Below, in pieces: positions 26,130-34,352 of a stretch of 64,000 nucleotides of DNA; position 1 is the first letter of the stretch, and each line of letters begins with the position of its first letter. The translations under genes and the position numbers were made by a program. This DNA is from DATMER01 sp963741305 (GTDB taxonomy: Bacteria; Acidobacteriota; Thermoanaerobaculia; Multivoradales; UBA5704). Location of the stretch: assembly GCA_963741305.1 (NCBI GenBank), contig CAVUHL010000003.1, positions 4,836,001 to 4,900,000 on the forward strand. The letters run 5' to 3'. Under the pieces are notes generated by a model. That model saw only the letters and a list, made by a program, of their open reading frames with translations, did no database searches and was not told the origin of the DNA.

Positions 26130-27677
26130 TTCCGAAGCCTCCATTTGCCGCGGATCTCACACTGGACGCGGAGATTGCCGCGTTCCGGGAGCTCCAGCCC
26201 CGCCTCCTCTCGGTCTGGGAGGCCCTCACCATGCGCGACGAGGAGCCCCATACCTCGATCGTCGTGCCGTCCATGACCCTCGACCAGAGCGAGCTCAAGA
26301 AGCTGGCCGGCGTGAGCTTCTACGAGGAGCGCCTGCTCTTCCTGCTGATCCGGCTGCGGAATCCGCGGGCCCGGGTGGTCTACGTGACCTCGCAGCCCGT
26401 GCATCCGATGATCCTGGACTACTACTTCCACCTCCTCGCCGGAATCCCAGCGAGCCATGCCCGGGCGCGCCTGACGCTCCTCTGTGCCCACGATGCCTCG
26501 CCGCGCTCGCTCACCGAGAAGATCCTGGAGCGCCCGCGCCTGATCGAGCGCATCCGGGAAGGCATCCAGGACCGCTCGCGCGCCTACCTCACGGTCTTCA
26601 ACTCGACGCCGCTCGAACGCCGGCTCGCCGTCCTGCTCGGTGTGCCGCTCAACGGCGTCGATCCCGAGCTCGTCCCGCTCGGCACCAAGTCGGGCAGCCG
26701 CAAGATCTTCCGCGCCGCCGGAGTGCCGCTGCCGGAGGGCTTCGAGGATCTCCACTCCCGGGCCGAAGTCGAGGAGGCGCTCGTCGAGCTGGCAGCGCGG
26801 CGGCCGGGGATCCGGCGCGCCGTGATCAAGCTGAACGACAGCTTCTCGGGCGAGGGCAATGCCATCTTCCGCTATCCCGAGCGCTTTTCGGAGATAGCCG
26901 GACGCGCCGCGGTGCGCGAGGCGCTGAACCAGATCAGCCTCGCGGTACCCGAGGAAACGGGAGAGGCTTACTTCGAGAAGTACAACCGGATGGGCGGGAT
27001 TGTCGAGGAGTTCATCGAGGGCGTGGACAAGTGCTCGCCGAGCGCCCAGCTGCGCATCAGCCCGCGCGGAGAGGTGCTGCCGATCTCGACTCACGACCAG
27101 ATCCTCGGCGGCCCGAGCGACCAGGTCTTCCTCGGCTGCAGCTTCCCCCGCCCGCGACGGTTACCGCCAGCGCGTCCTCGAGGCCGCAATGCGCATCGGC
27201 GAGATCCTCGCCGCCCACGGCGTGGTGAGCCGCTTCGCCATCGACTTCCTGCTCTGGCGCGATCAGCCGGGCGGAGACTGGAACATGGCGGCCCTGGAGA
27301 TCAACCTGCGGATGGGGGGGACGACCCATCCCTATCTGGCCCTCCAGTTCCTGACCAGCGGCCAGCTCGACCGTATCACCGGCCTCTTCTTCGCCCCCAG
27401 CGGCTCGTCCAAGTACTACCGGGCGACGGACAACCTCCATTCCGACGCCTACCGCAGCCTGCTCCCCGACGACCTGATCGAGATCCTCACCGAGAACCGC
27501 CTCCACTACAGCCACGCCACGGGCTCCGGGGTCCTTTTCCACCTGATCGGAGCCGTCTCCGAGTTCGGCAAGCTAGGCCTGACCGCCATAGGCAACAGCC
27601 GCGAAGAGGCAGACACGCTCTATTACAAGACGCTGGAAGTGCTGGACCGCGAGACGGCGTACGGACGGGCTGGGTAG
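26126..27677 (+). CDS. ATP-grasp carboxylate-amine ligase, PGM1-like (apparent frameshift)
   Basis: About 517 residues when two frames are joined. Frame 2 runs from ATG 26126 through AVIKLNDSFSGEGNA, VEEFIEG and ISTHDQILGG to GCSFP. The protein then continues in frame 3 from RDGYRQRVLEAA through FAIDFLLWRDQPGGDWN and ALEINLRMGGTTHP to the stop at 27675-27677. The shift coincides with a run of five C at 27145-27149; four C would restore one frame. IDFL and EINLRMGG are the ATP/Mg-binding end of the ATP-grasp fold. It resembles peptide ligases of the PGM1 type by overall motif order (from memory). ATP-grasp enzymes join a carboxylate to an amine through an acyl-phosphate. A homopolymer sequencing error is the simplest explanation. 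Confidence 0.8.
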
Positions 27678-27688
27678 CGATCCCAGGT

Positions 27689-28039
27689 TCAGGAACTAAC
27701 AGGCTCACAGTCTGACTGAATGACGTACCCAATCGCCTTGATGACATCCCGCAAGGCATCCTCGTCGAGGATCCCGTTCGGACCGGAACCCAGATTCAAT
27801 TGCCTCTTGTCGATCGACAGGATGTTCTCGCATTGGGCTACGCAGTCGGCCGTGAAGCCGAACTGGCCGGCTTGGAACGGGACACAGTTTGGAAGCTTGC
27901 TGCGGAGGGCGAAACGTGAGGATGTGCAGACGACCACCAGGGCGTAGTGGCCCCGGTTGAGGTTCTCCCGGGATACGACGATGACAGGGTGCGGTCCGAC
28001 TTCCGGGAAGTCGGCGGTGTAGATCTCGCCAGGCTCCAT
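27689..28039 (-). CDS. MazF/PemK-family endoribonuclease toxin
   Basis: A 116-residue protein with the MazF signature: GEIYTADFPEVGPHPVIVVSRE at the N-terminus (split here as GEIYTADFP and HPVIVVSR), VVVCTSS in the core strand, and GFTADCVAQCENILSIDK before the last helix. MazF toxins cleave mRNA at short sites and slow growth. The ATG at 28039 shares a base with the antitoxin stop (TGATG), the usual coupled order antitoxin-toxin. It converges with the ATP-grasp gene, 11 nt apart. Confidence 0.88.
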   Translation of the reverse strand: MEPGEIYTADFPEVGPHPVIVVSRENLNRGHYALVVVCTSSRFALRSKLPNCVPFQAGQFGFTADCVAQCENILSIDKRQLNLGSGPNGILDEDALRDVIKAIGYVIQSDCEPVSS

Positions 28040-28257
28040 CAAGGAGCCTCGTCGATACGTCGCGCTGCGTTGCGCAGGGCGACGATGCGAATACCCCTTT
28101 GTCGTCTTTCGTCCTCAACGACCTCGCGGACAGCCTCGTACTCAGGGAGAGGGATCAGGACATATGCGGCATTGGTGCGGGGATCGACAACCTGCGGAGG
28201 CTGCGCTTCCGTCGCATCCAAGGCTCGCTGTTGCTGCTCGGTCAAGCGAATGGGCAT
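28039..28257 (-). CDS. Antitoxin partner of the MazF-like toxin
   Basis: A 72-residue protein directly upstream of and overlapping the toxin. It contains LTEQQQRALDATEAQPPQVVDPRT then AAYVLIPLPEYEAV as shorter blocks; the middle segment resembles Phd/YefM-like strand-helix modules found in antitoxins, and the charged C-terminus would cover the toxin. By family logic it neutralises the toxin and represses its own operon. A TATAAT box sits 5 nt before the ATG. Confidence 0.75.
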   Translation of the reverse strand: MPIRLTEQQQRALDATEAQPPQVVDPRTNAAYVLIPLPEYEAVREVVEDERRQRGIRIVALRNAARRIDEAP

Positions 28258-28262
28258 GACGG

Positions 28263-28268
28263 ATTATA
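28263..28268 (-). promoter_or_regulatory. -10 box next to the antitoxin start, leaderless candidate
   Basis: A perfect TATAAT on the minus strand is followed by only 5 nt and then the antitoxin ATG at 28257. Transcription would start at or within a base or two of the ATG. A -35 would fall inside the tRNA-Phe 3' end and is not convincing. Confidence 0.55.
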
Positions 28269-28277
28269 GAGAGTTAG

Positions 28278-28353
28278 TGGTGCCCAGGACCGGAATCGAA
28301 CCAGTGACACCGTGATTTTCAGTCACGTGCTCTACCAACTGAGCTACCTGGGC
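28278..28353 (-). tRNA. tRNA-Phe (GAA), CCA encoded
   Basis: The minus strand reads GCCCAGGTAGCTCAGTTGG at the 5' end and folds as a standard cloverleaf: 7-bp acceptor stem GCCCAGG/CCTGGGC, D-loop with AGCTCAGTTGGTAGAGC, anticodon loop CTGAAAA with anticodon GAA, and T-arm GGTTCGATTCC. The 3' CCA is encoded (28278-28280). The MazEF-like pair begins 21 nt past its 3' end. Confidence 0.97.
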
Positions 28354-28412
28354 ACAAGGGGAACGGAGTCCCCCTAAGGGAGGGACTTTTTAGCAGGGAA
28401 AGGCACCCGTAG

Positions 28413-28655
28413 TCAAGCCCGCGGCCGGCCCTGTCCCTTTTCCACCAGGGAACGGATCTTTCCCTCTTCCTCTTCCATCTCGACGAGACGGTGGCCGGCG
28501 CGCTCGCACCAGACGGGCATATCTTCCAGAATGCCGGGGTCGTCCCCCACCACTTCCAGGAGGTCGCCGGGTTGAAGCTTCCTCATATCCCGGGCGGCGA
28601 GCAGGATGGGTAGCGGACAAAAAAGGCCGGTCACGTCGAGATGGTGGCGCGGCAA
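28413..28655 (-). CDS. tusA: TusA-family sulfur carrier protein
   Basis: An 80-residue protein with the TusA hallmark LDVTGLFCPLPILLAARD: the conserved Cys in CPxP accepts persulfide sulfur. Later GDLLEVVGDDPGILEDMP and a C-terminal amphipathic helix complete the beta-alpha-beta-alpha-beta-beta fold. TusA passes sulfur for tRNA thiolation, molybdenum cofactor or other pathways. I choose the TTG at 28655 because an AGGGGGA ribosome-binding site lies just upstream and the family starts close to this point; an earlier TTG at 28688 would overlap the divergent gene. Confidence 0.88.
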   Translation of the reverse strand: MPRHHLDVTGLFCPLPILLAARDMRKLQPGDLLEVVGDDPGILEDMPVWCERAGHRLVEMEEEEGKIRSLVEKGQGRPRA

Positions 28656-28676
28656 AGAAGATCCCCCTACAATAAG

Positions 28677-29480
28677 ATGGAAATGCAACAGGGATTGTAC
28701 CTCTTCTCCCGGCTCCTCCCGGCAGCCCTCGGCCTGCTATCTCTCCTGGCGGTGTCTCCGGCCGTCGCCTGGACCCCGCGCACCCAGAGCGCGATTGCCC
28801 GCGAGGCCGCGCAGCTCGCTCCGCCCGACCTCGCCCGGCAGATCGAGAAGCACAAGGAGGCGTTTCAGGCCGGCGTGCAGGCCCCGTTCCAGGATGCCGA
28901 CCCCGACCGCCACCGCAAGGACCCCGACGGCTCCGGCTCCCTCGACCAAGCCCTGTTCGCCGAGGTGGACGCCGCCATCTCCGCCATCCGCCACCATCGG
29001 CCGTTCGAGGAGGTCGTGCGGCGGCTCGGCGCGGTGGCCCATTACGTGGCCGATGCGAACAACCCGCTCGCCGTCTCCGGCGCCGACCCGGAGGAGGCCC
29101 GCTACTTTCTCGACTATCTGCGCTACGCCGAAACGGCCGAGCCCCGATTCCCCCTGGTCTTCTACGGCGCCCCGCCCTCCCTGGAGCGGCAGCGGAACCT
29201 CAAGCCTCTCCTGGCCGAGGCCTTCCGCCGCGGGCGCGAGGTCTACCCGATGGTCGGCCGCGAGTACCGCAAGATCGGCTTCGCCTCAGGCATCCGCCGC
29301 TTCGACGACCGCTCCACCGCCTTCGGAGTCGCCTCCGTGGCTTTCAGCCATGCCGTGACAGACATCACCTTGGTGCTGCGCTATATTTGGATCGCAGCAG
29401 GGGGCGCCGACAACCGGTCGTCGGTGATGAGCTCCGGCACCCGCCTCCTGGTCCTGCCGCGGGCCGACCGCGGTCGCTGA
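28677..29480 (+). CDS. Secreted PLC/S1-nuclease-like zinc protein
   Basis: A 267-residue exported protein with a signal peptide ending near AVA-W. A mature N-terminal Trp is typical of bacterial zinc phospholipase C and S1/P1 nucleases, where its amine and carbonyl bind zinc. HKEAFQAGV, a histidine pair in AIRHH, and GAVAHYVADANNPL (compare the HYxxDxHxP motif) look like the remaining metal ligands, though the motif is degenerate. ATG 28677 and ATG 28683 are both plausible; a TACAAT box at 28668-28673 lies just upstream. Likely a secreted phosphodiesterase or a non-catalytic relative; substrate unknown. Confidence 0.65.
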   Translation: MEMQQGLYLFSRLLPAALGLLSLLAVSPAVAWTPRTQSAIAREAAQLAPPDLARQIEKHKEAFQAGVQAPFQDADPDRHRKDPDGSGSLDQALFAEVDAAISAIRHHRPFEEVVRRLGAVAHYVADANNPLAVSGADPEEARYFLDYLRYAETAEPRFPLVFYGAPPSLERQRNLKPLLAEAFRRGREVYPMVGREYRKIGFASGIRRFDDRSTAFGVASVAFSHAVTDITLVLRYIWIAAGGADNRSSVMSSGTRLLVLPRADRGR

Positions 29481-29487
29481 ACGACAG

Positions 29488-31926
29488 TTAACGGCTCGCA
29501 GTCAGGACCGCCAAACGCTGGCGTGCCTGCTCTCGGAAACGGGCGTTTTCTCCTCCAGCCTCTTTCAACGCCTCCCAGCTCCCACGAAGGAGCGGCTCAG
29601 CCTCGGCCATGCGGCCCTGGGCTGCCAGACAGCCGCCCAAGACGCTCTCGGCATCGGCGATCCGCACGGAAGAGGCCGCTTCCCGGAAGATGGACAGCGC
29701 CTCCCTGACCAGGGGCTCGGCGTCGACCGGCCGGCCCGTCTCCAGGAGGAGAGCGGCGTAGTTGCGGAGGTAGATCGCCCGCTCCGGGTGCCGCCGCACC
29801 TCGGGGATCGCATCCGCCACGGCCAGTGTCTCGCGGAAGAGGGGTTCGGCCGCGCCAAAATCGCCGCGATCCTGAAGGAACATCCCAAAGTTGTTGCAGC
29901 TCCGGGCAAGGTCCAGATGCGGCTCGGGATGGAGCGCCCGGCGCATGTCCAAAGCTTCCCGGTAGAGCGCTTCGGCACCCTCCATGTCTCCCCGGTCCTC
30001 GAGCAGGGCCGCGAGGTTGTTCAGACTGGATGCCACCTCGGGATGAGGAGCTCCGCCGTAGACCTTCTTCCGGATGGACAGCGCCTCGCGATAGAGCGGC
30101 TCGGCAGCGGCCAGATCCCCCTTCGCGTGCAGCAGCTTCCCCAGATTGTTGACGCCGCGGGCCACGTCCTCGTGCTCTCTCCCGAGGACCCGCCGCTTCA
30201 CGTCCAGAACTCTCCGGTAGAGAGTCTCGGCCGGCCCCAGCTCCCCTTTTGCCTCGAGGAGAGAGGCCAGGTTGTTCAACCCTTTCAAAGTCTCCTCGTG
30301 CTCTTCGCCGAAGACCCGGAGCTGGATGTCCACCGCCTCCCGCACCAGGGGCTCGGCCGTGGCGTCGTCCCCGGTTTTGCGGAGGAGGAAGGCCAGGGCA
30401 TGGAGGCTCTCCGCGATGCGTGGATCGTCCGGGTCCAGGTGGGCACGGCGGATGGCGAGGGAGCGCTCCAGGAGGTCCCGGGCGGGAGAATAGAGGCCGA
30501 GCCCACGGTAAGCCCGGCCCATCGTGTCCATGAGATCGGACTGGAGCTGCGGCTGCTCTCCGAGGTCCCGAGCGATTCGGCCAGCGCCGCGGTCGAGAAC
30601 CTCGCGGGCGGTAATCGTCTCCCCTCGCGACAGTCCGGGGTCAGGGGCGGCGAAGAGATCGCGCAGGAACTCGGAGACCTCCTCGGCCCGCTGTCGCTCC
30701 AGCTCCGTCCTCTTCCTCTCCTCCACTGCCTGTCGGAAGAGGACCGTCATGGCGAGGCTGAAGCCCAGAATCATCAGCAGGATCGCGGCCGCGGCCGAAA
30801 CTCCCAGCCGATGACGCCGGACGAACTTCCCCGCGCGGTAGCCGAGGGTGTCCGGCCGTGCCAGGACTGGGAGTCCGTCCAGGTAGCGCCGCACGTCCGC
30901 CGCGAGCTGCTCGGTCGAGGCGTAACGCCTCCCCGGATTCTTGTCCATGGCCCGGAGCACGATAGTGTCCAGGTCTCCGGCCAGCCTTCGGGACTTCTCT
31001 CTGCCGTCCGCGACGTCGCTGGGCTTGGGCGGATCGGCTTCGAGGATGGCGTGCTCCAGAGCCTCCCTCTCCTTGATCTCGCCATAAGGAGAACGGTCCG
31101 TCAGCAATCGATAGAGGAGCGCGCCGAGCGAGTACACGTCGCTGGCCGTGGTGATCGTTCCCCTCCCGACCTGCTCCGGGCTCGCGGATTCGAGGGTCAT
31201 GGGACGGATGCCGAACTCCGTGAGCCCCGGGTCGTGCCGCTCGGGATCGAGGAGCTTGGCGATGCCGAAGTCGAGGAGCTTGGGGGTCCCATCCGGTGTG
31301 ACCAGGATGTTCGCTGCCTTGAGATCGCGGTGCACCACGAGGTTCTGGTGGGCGAAATGGACCGCGGCGCAGACGGTACAGAAGAGCTCCAGCCGATCCT
31401 CCAGGGAGAGCTTCCGCGCGTGCTCGTCGATGGGCTGACCCTCGACGTACTCCATGACCAGGTAGGGCCGGCCGGTCTCCGTGGCTCCCCCGTCCAGGAG
31501 CTTGGCGATATTGGGATGATCGAGGTTGGCGAGGATCTGCCGCTCGGCGCGGAAGCGGCGGACGATCTCCTCCGCGGTCCCGAGCCCCATGACCTTGACG
31601 GCGACCTGCTTCTCGTAGGCATCGTCGGCCCGGACCGCGAGGTAGACCGAGCCCATGCCTCCGTGGCCGATCTCCCGGAGCACTCTGTAGGCGCCCAGGC
31701 GCTCGCCCTCCTGGGGCCCATCGGGCTCGTCGCGAAAGGGTCCGAACAGGGGACGAGCCAGGAATCCGCCGGCCTCGGCTTCGGTGACGAGGAGGGATTC
31801 CACCTCCTCCCGGAGTTCCCGGTCGTCCCCGCACTCCGCTTCCAGGAAAGCAAATCGCTGAGCCGGCTCCTTCTCGAGGACCCTTTCCAGGATGGTCTTC
31901 ACTTCCTGCCAGCGATCGGACGTCAA
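29488..31926 (-). CDS. Membrane Ser/Thr protein kinase with C-terminal TPR domain
   Basis: An 812-residue kinase. The kinase domain (about 77-350) has the Gly-rich loop IGHGGMGSVYLA, VAVKVM lysine, HRDLKAANILV catalytic loop and DFGIAKL. A charged linker leads to one transmembrane helix (about 373-395, AAAAILLMILGFSLAMTVLF). The remaining 400 residues are TPRs of the kinesin-light-chain type (for example NNLASLLEAKGELGPAETLY). The kinase is cytoplasmic and the TPRs probably periplasmic. Such proteins are abundant in Acidobacteriota and usually pair with an ECF sigma factor, here 59 nt upstream on the same strand. The N-terminal 60 residues precede the kinase and may bind the sigma factor. Confidence 0.93.
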   Translation of the reverse strand: MTSDRWQEVKTILERVLEKEPAQRFAFLEAECGDDRELREEVESLLVTEAEAGGFLARPLFGPFRDEPDGPQEGERLGAYRVLREIGHGGMGSVYLAVRADDAYEKQVAVKVMGLGTAEEIVRRFRAERQILANLDHPNIAKLLDGGATETGRPYLVMEYVEGQPIDEHARKLSLEDRLELFCTVCAAVHFAHQNLVVHRDLKAANILVTPDGTPKLLDFGIAKLLDPERHDPGLTEFGIRPMTLESASPEQVGRGTITTASDVYSLGALLYRLLTDRSPYGEIKEREALEHAILEADPPKPSDVADGREKSRRLAGDLDTIVLRAMDKNPGRRYASTEQLAADVRRYLDGLPVLARPDTLGYRAGKFVRRHRLGVSAAAAILLMILGFSLAMTVLFRQAVEERKRTELERQRAEEVSEFLRDLFAAPDPGLSRGETITAREVLDRGAGRIARDLGEQPQLQSDLMDTMGRAYRGLGLYSPARDLLERSLAIRRAHLDPDDPRIAESLHALAFLLRKTGDDATAEPLVREAVDIQLRVFGEEHEETLKGLNNLASLLEAKGELGPAETLYRRVLDVKRRVLGREHEDVARGVNNLGKLLHAKGDLAAAEPLYREALSIRKKVYGGAPHPEVASSLNNLAALLEDRGDMEGAEALYREALDMRRALHPEPHLDLARSCNNFGMFLQDRGDFGAAEPLFRETLAVADAIPEVRRHPERAIYLRNYAALLLETGRPVDAEPLVREALSIFREAASSVRIADAESVLGGCLAAQGRMAEAEPLLRGSWEALKEAGGENARFREQARQRLAVLTASR

Positions 31927-31985
31927 CCGTTCTCCTTCTCGTCATCACCAGACGCGAGAAACGGCGGCAGAGGGTTCTTACAGGA

Positions 31986-32549
31986 TCATTCCCTAGTGAG
32001 CTCGCTGTAGAGCCAGAGCCGGGCTGTCCGCCATTCCCGCTTGCTCGTGGTCTCTGAAATACCTAAAATCTCGGCGATCTGCTTGTGCTCGAAGCCGAAG
32101 AAGTGGTGCAGCTCGACGATCCGTGCCTGCCGGGGATCGATTTCCGCGAGTCGGTCGAGGGCGTCGTTCAGGGCGGCATAGTCCGTGCCCTGGTCCTGCG
32201 CCATTCCGAGCGCCTCGTCGATGGGAACGTTGACTGAGTCCTTGCCGCGCTTGTGGGTCTGCCGGGCCTTGCCGTAGTCAATGAGGATGCGGCGCATGAT
32301 CCGGGATGCGATGGCAAAGAAGTGCTCCCGGTTCTGCCAGTCCGGGTCGCGCTGGTCCATGAGCTTGACGTAAACCTCGTTGACCAGCGCCGTGGGCTGG
32401 AGGGTATGCCCGGCCCGCTCCTCCTGAAGGTGGTGACGAGCCATGCGGCGGAGATCCTCGAAGATAAGGGGCACCAAGCGCTCCAGGGCGGCCGGGTCGC
32501 CCTGGCTCCAGGAGTGCAGGAGGTGGGTGACCTCAGTAGGTTGATCCAT
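31986..32549 (-). CDS. ECF-type sigma factor, TIGR02999-like
   Basis: A 187-residue sigma-70-family protein. Region 2 includes FEDLRRMARHHLQEER and ALVNEVYVKLMDQ; region 4 is the HTH ARIVELHHFFGFEHKQIAEI with GISETTSKREWRTARLWL. The sequence style matches the acidobacterial ECF family often found with Ser/Thr kinases, and the kinase gene follows 59 nt downstream. It probably directs RNA polymerase to a small regulon after kinase signalling. No anti-sigma gene is adjacent, consistent with phosphorylation control. Confidence 0.93.
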   Translation of the reverse strand: MDQPTEVTHLLHSWSQGDPAALERLVPLIFEDLRRMARHHLQEERAGHTLQPTALVNEVYVKLMDQRDPDWQNREHFFAIASRIMRRILIDYGKARQTHKRGKDSVNVPIDEALGMAQDQGTDYAALNDALDRLAEIDPRQARIVELHHFFGFEHKQIAEILGISETTSKREWRTARLWLYSELTRE

Positions 32550-32618
32550 GGACCACGGTCACACTGATGAGTTTGCTTAATCGTCGCCCTCATCCATCTG
32601 ACCCACTTCCTTCTGATC

Positions 32619-32765
32619 TCAAAATATGACTTCTGAGTTCCATTCGTCAATGCATGTCGGACTCAATGCCGGGATGTCATCCTGAGTAGCAGCTACTCCG
32701 GCAGACGAAACCGCACTGACACTGACAATCAACGAAGCGACCATAATTAATAATAATTTCCTCAT
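32619..32765 (-). CDS. 48-residue exported peptide coupled to the HNH gene
   Basis: A short ORF with ATG at 32765 overlapping the HNH stop codon (ATGA) and TGA at 32619. Residues 1-26 are a clear signal peptide (Arg-Lys n-region, Leu/Ile/Val/Ser core, SSAGVAA cleavage area). The mature part is about 20 residues and ends CIDEWNSEVIF, with a single Cys. The DEWNSEVI octapeptide also occurs in the secreted protein at 35662-36123, so the peptide may be a truncated paralogue. Base composition is AT-rich like the HNH gene. Function unknown. Confidence 0.65.
   Translation of the reverse strand: MRKLLLIMVASLIVSVSAVSSAGVAATQDDIPALSPTCIDEWNSEVIF
32621..32650 (-). promoter_or_regulatory. Possible sigma-70 promoter for the ECF sigma factor gene
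   Basis: TTGACG (32645-32650) and TATTTT (32621-32626) on the minus strand are 18 nt apart and about 75 nt upstream of the sigma factor start. It overlaps the 3' end of the 48-residue peptide ORF, so it could be chance in AT-rich coding DNA. Confidence 0.35.
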
Positions 32766-33610
32766 CGCTCTTGATCGCTCCATAAGCGCCATTTCGTGGA
32801 GCCTGCATACTGGAGATGCTCTAGCGGTGCTACGATCTCCAATGGCTCATAATCAGCCTCCGCAACCTCAAGCTTGAATCGTACGTGGCCGTCGTCGTCG
32901 GATCGACTTGCGTCCGCCCACTCAGGCGTTTGGCAATAAGCTACCAATATAGCCGTTATAGGATCTCTCACCACGAGTTGCTTTGGCCTTGCCTTACGAC
33001 CATATAGTAAGTGCAGAGTATCAGGAGGCGATTCCGAAGCTGTCTCGAGAGAGATATGCCCAAAGCCCGCTGAGCACAAGCCGGAGACTTCTAAACTACC
33101 TGTGATTCGATGAATCGGGATGGAAGCTGGAAGTCGCCCGGAGGGAGCTAGGTAGATCTCAAGCCACACCTGCCAGCTGCTGAATCGCACACCTTCGCAT
33201 TGACCACCACCATTGATCTCGGCAGCGCCGTCTAGAAGATCCGCCATAAGCCGAAGGCGCGGATTTGTCGAGGATGAGTTGGACTCGAACCGGCGAACAA
33301 CCCAGGGACGCAGCTTATACTCACGCAGCGTACCCTGCCCCCAGTTCTCAGCATCTGCTCGACGATGACAGTTCGGGCACAGACAGATTAAGTCCTCAAC
33401 CTTATGCTCTTTAGACTTGTGCCAAGGAATGATATGCGCTCGATCCAAGGGCAATGGCTCGCCACAGACGGCGCAACGGTGACCAGCCTCGATGAGGATC
33501 TGTTGTTCCATATCAGCCGGAATTCTTGGCCTTCTTATACTGCCCTTTCGGTCGGAGTTTCCTCCAGACACCTGGATCTTCCCGAGGCTGGCCGACCGAC
33601 GACTGGGCAT
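32762..33610 (-). CDS. HNH endonuclease-domain protein
   Basis: A 282-residue protein with GGAGGAGA upstream of ATG 33610. The HNH module spans about residues 35-90: CAVCGE zinc knuckle, DRAHIIPW catalytic His region, LICLCPNCHRRAD with second Cys pair and His. The C-terminal 180 residues are a separate beta-rich domain (WQVWLEIYLAPSG, GSLEVSGLCSAGFGHISLE) that I do not recognise. HNH proteins cut DNA in restriction, homing or defence systems. The gene is visibly AT-richer than the chromosome and is coupled to a small exported peptide gene, both pointing to recent transfer. Confidence 0.85.
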   Translation of the reverse strand: MPSRRSASLGKIQVSGGNSDRKGSIRRPRIPADMEQQILIEAGHRCAVCGEPLPLDRAHIIPWHKSKEHKVEDLICLCPNCHRRADAENWGQGTLREYKLRPWVVRRFESNSSSTNPRLRLMADLLDGAAEINGGGQCEGVRFSSWQVWLEIYLAPSGRLPASIPIHRITGSLEVSGLCSAGFGHISLETASESPPDTLHLLYGRKARPKQLVVRDPITAILVAYCQTPEWADASRSDDDGHVRFKLEVAEADYEPLEIVAPLEHLQYAGSTKWRLWSDQER

Positions 33611-33966
33611 AATAGGCTCTCCTCCAGCTGGCTCTTAGTTCTACCACCAGCCATGTGCCTTGTCAACCACCTACCAGACACACACCGCAGTCCAACCTGT
33701 GTCGAGCAGGAACGCCATAGAACGCCGCCGCCTATTCCATAAGGTCTTAGCGGGGGCGCCTGGAGAGTGCATCCACAGCACATGAACTATGCCCGCAGGG
33801 GACCATAAGTAACAGCGACTCTCCTTGCCAAGTTTGGTGAAGATGTGGACGTGAAGCGCCCGGGGTGACCCTTCTCCCGCACAACCCTCGCGTCTTATAG
33901 AGAAGAGAAGGTCAGACACGGGCAACAGGCCTTGACCTTCTATGATCTTGATGCATAGGAGCCGGA
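33611..33966. other. 356-bp gap without a convincing gene
   Basis: Moderate-GC sequence between divergent genes. A minus-strand frame crosses it but has no family resemblance, no ribosome-binding site and overlaps the RHH-like gene. The right end holds AGGAG 6 nt before the next ATG. I see no repeat, RNA or remnant here. Confidence 0.5.
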
Positions 33967-34206
33967 ATGCAAGCCCTGAACGATATCCCCACCCCTGAAT
34001 ACTCGCGAGCCCACATAAAGCTTCCCGAGGAGCGTCTTGAGGTTGCACGTACCATCGCGAAGAAATGGGGGATTACCGTTACCAGTCTTTTCCGATTCGC
34101 GCTTCGCCTTCTTGAGATCTTCGATCGAGAAGTAGCCAACGGCAATAGAATTGCCATTGTTGACAAAGATGGTAATGTGAAGCAAGAAATTCCTCTGCCG
34201 TTCTAA
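33967..34206 (+). CDS. Small ribbon-helix-helix-like protein
   Basis: A 79-residue protein with AHIKLPEERLEVARTIAKK, then GITVTSLFRFALRLLEIFDRE, resembling the strand-helix-helix of RHH DNA-binding proteins. The C-terminal strand pair NRIAIVDKDGNVKQEIPLPF is common in small regulators that bind a partner or remain as the first half of an RHH-linked family. ATG 33967 follows AGGAGCC. No toxin gene is adjacent. Lower GC than the chromosome; part of the same AT-richer patch as the HNH gene. Confidence 0.65.
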   Translation: MQALNDIPTPEYSRAHIKLPEERLEVARTIAKKWGITVTSLFRFALRLLEIFDREVANGNRIAIVDKDGNVKQEIPLPF

Positions 34207-34352
34207 ACACTTTATAGCCTAAACAAGGTTCCCAGTTAGGAGCGGAGGCTCTGGAGTCGGCACGTTCCGCGGCAAAGCTAGGCTAACTTCGTTGGGACGG
34301 TTGGTCTTGAAGCCATTCTCCAGACGGTCCCTCAGGAAGGGACGAGTGTCGG

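Noticed and set aside
33671..34048. Minus-strand 125-codon frame upstream of the HNH gene
   Set aside because: No motif or ribosome-binding site, and it overlaps the RHH-like gene that has AGGAG and family-like sequence.
33940..34185. Minus-strand 81-codon frame opposite the RHH-like gene
   Set aside because: The plus-strand product has RHH-like amphipathic helices and a well-placed Shine-Dalgarno; the minus product resembles nothing.
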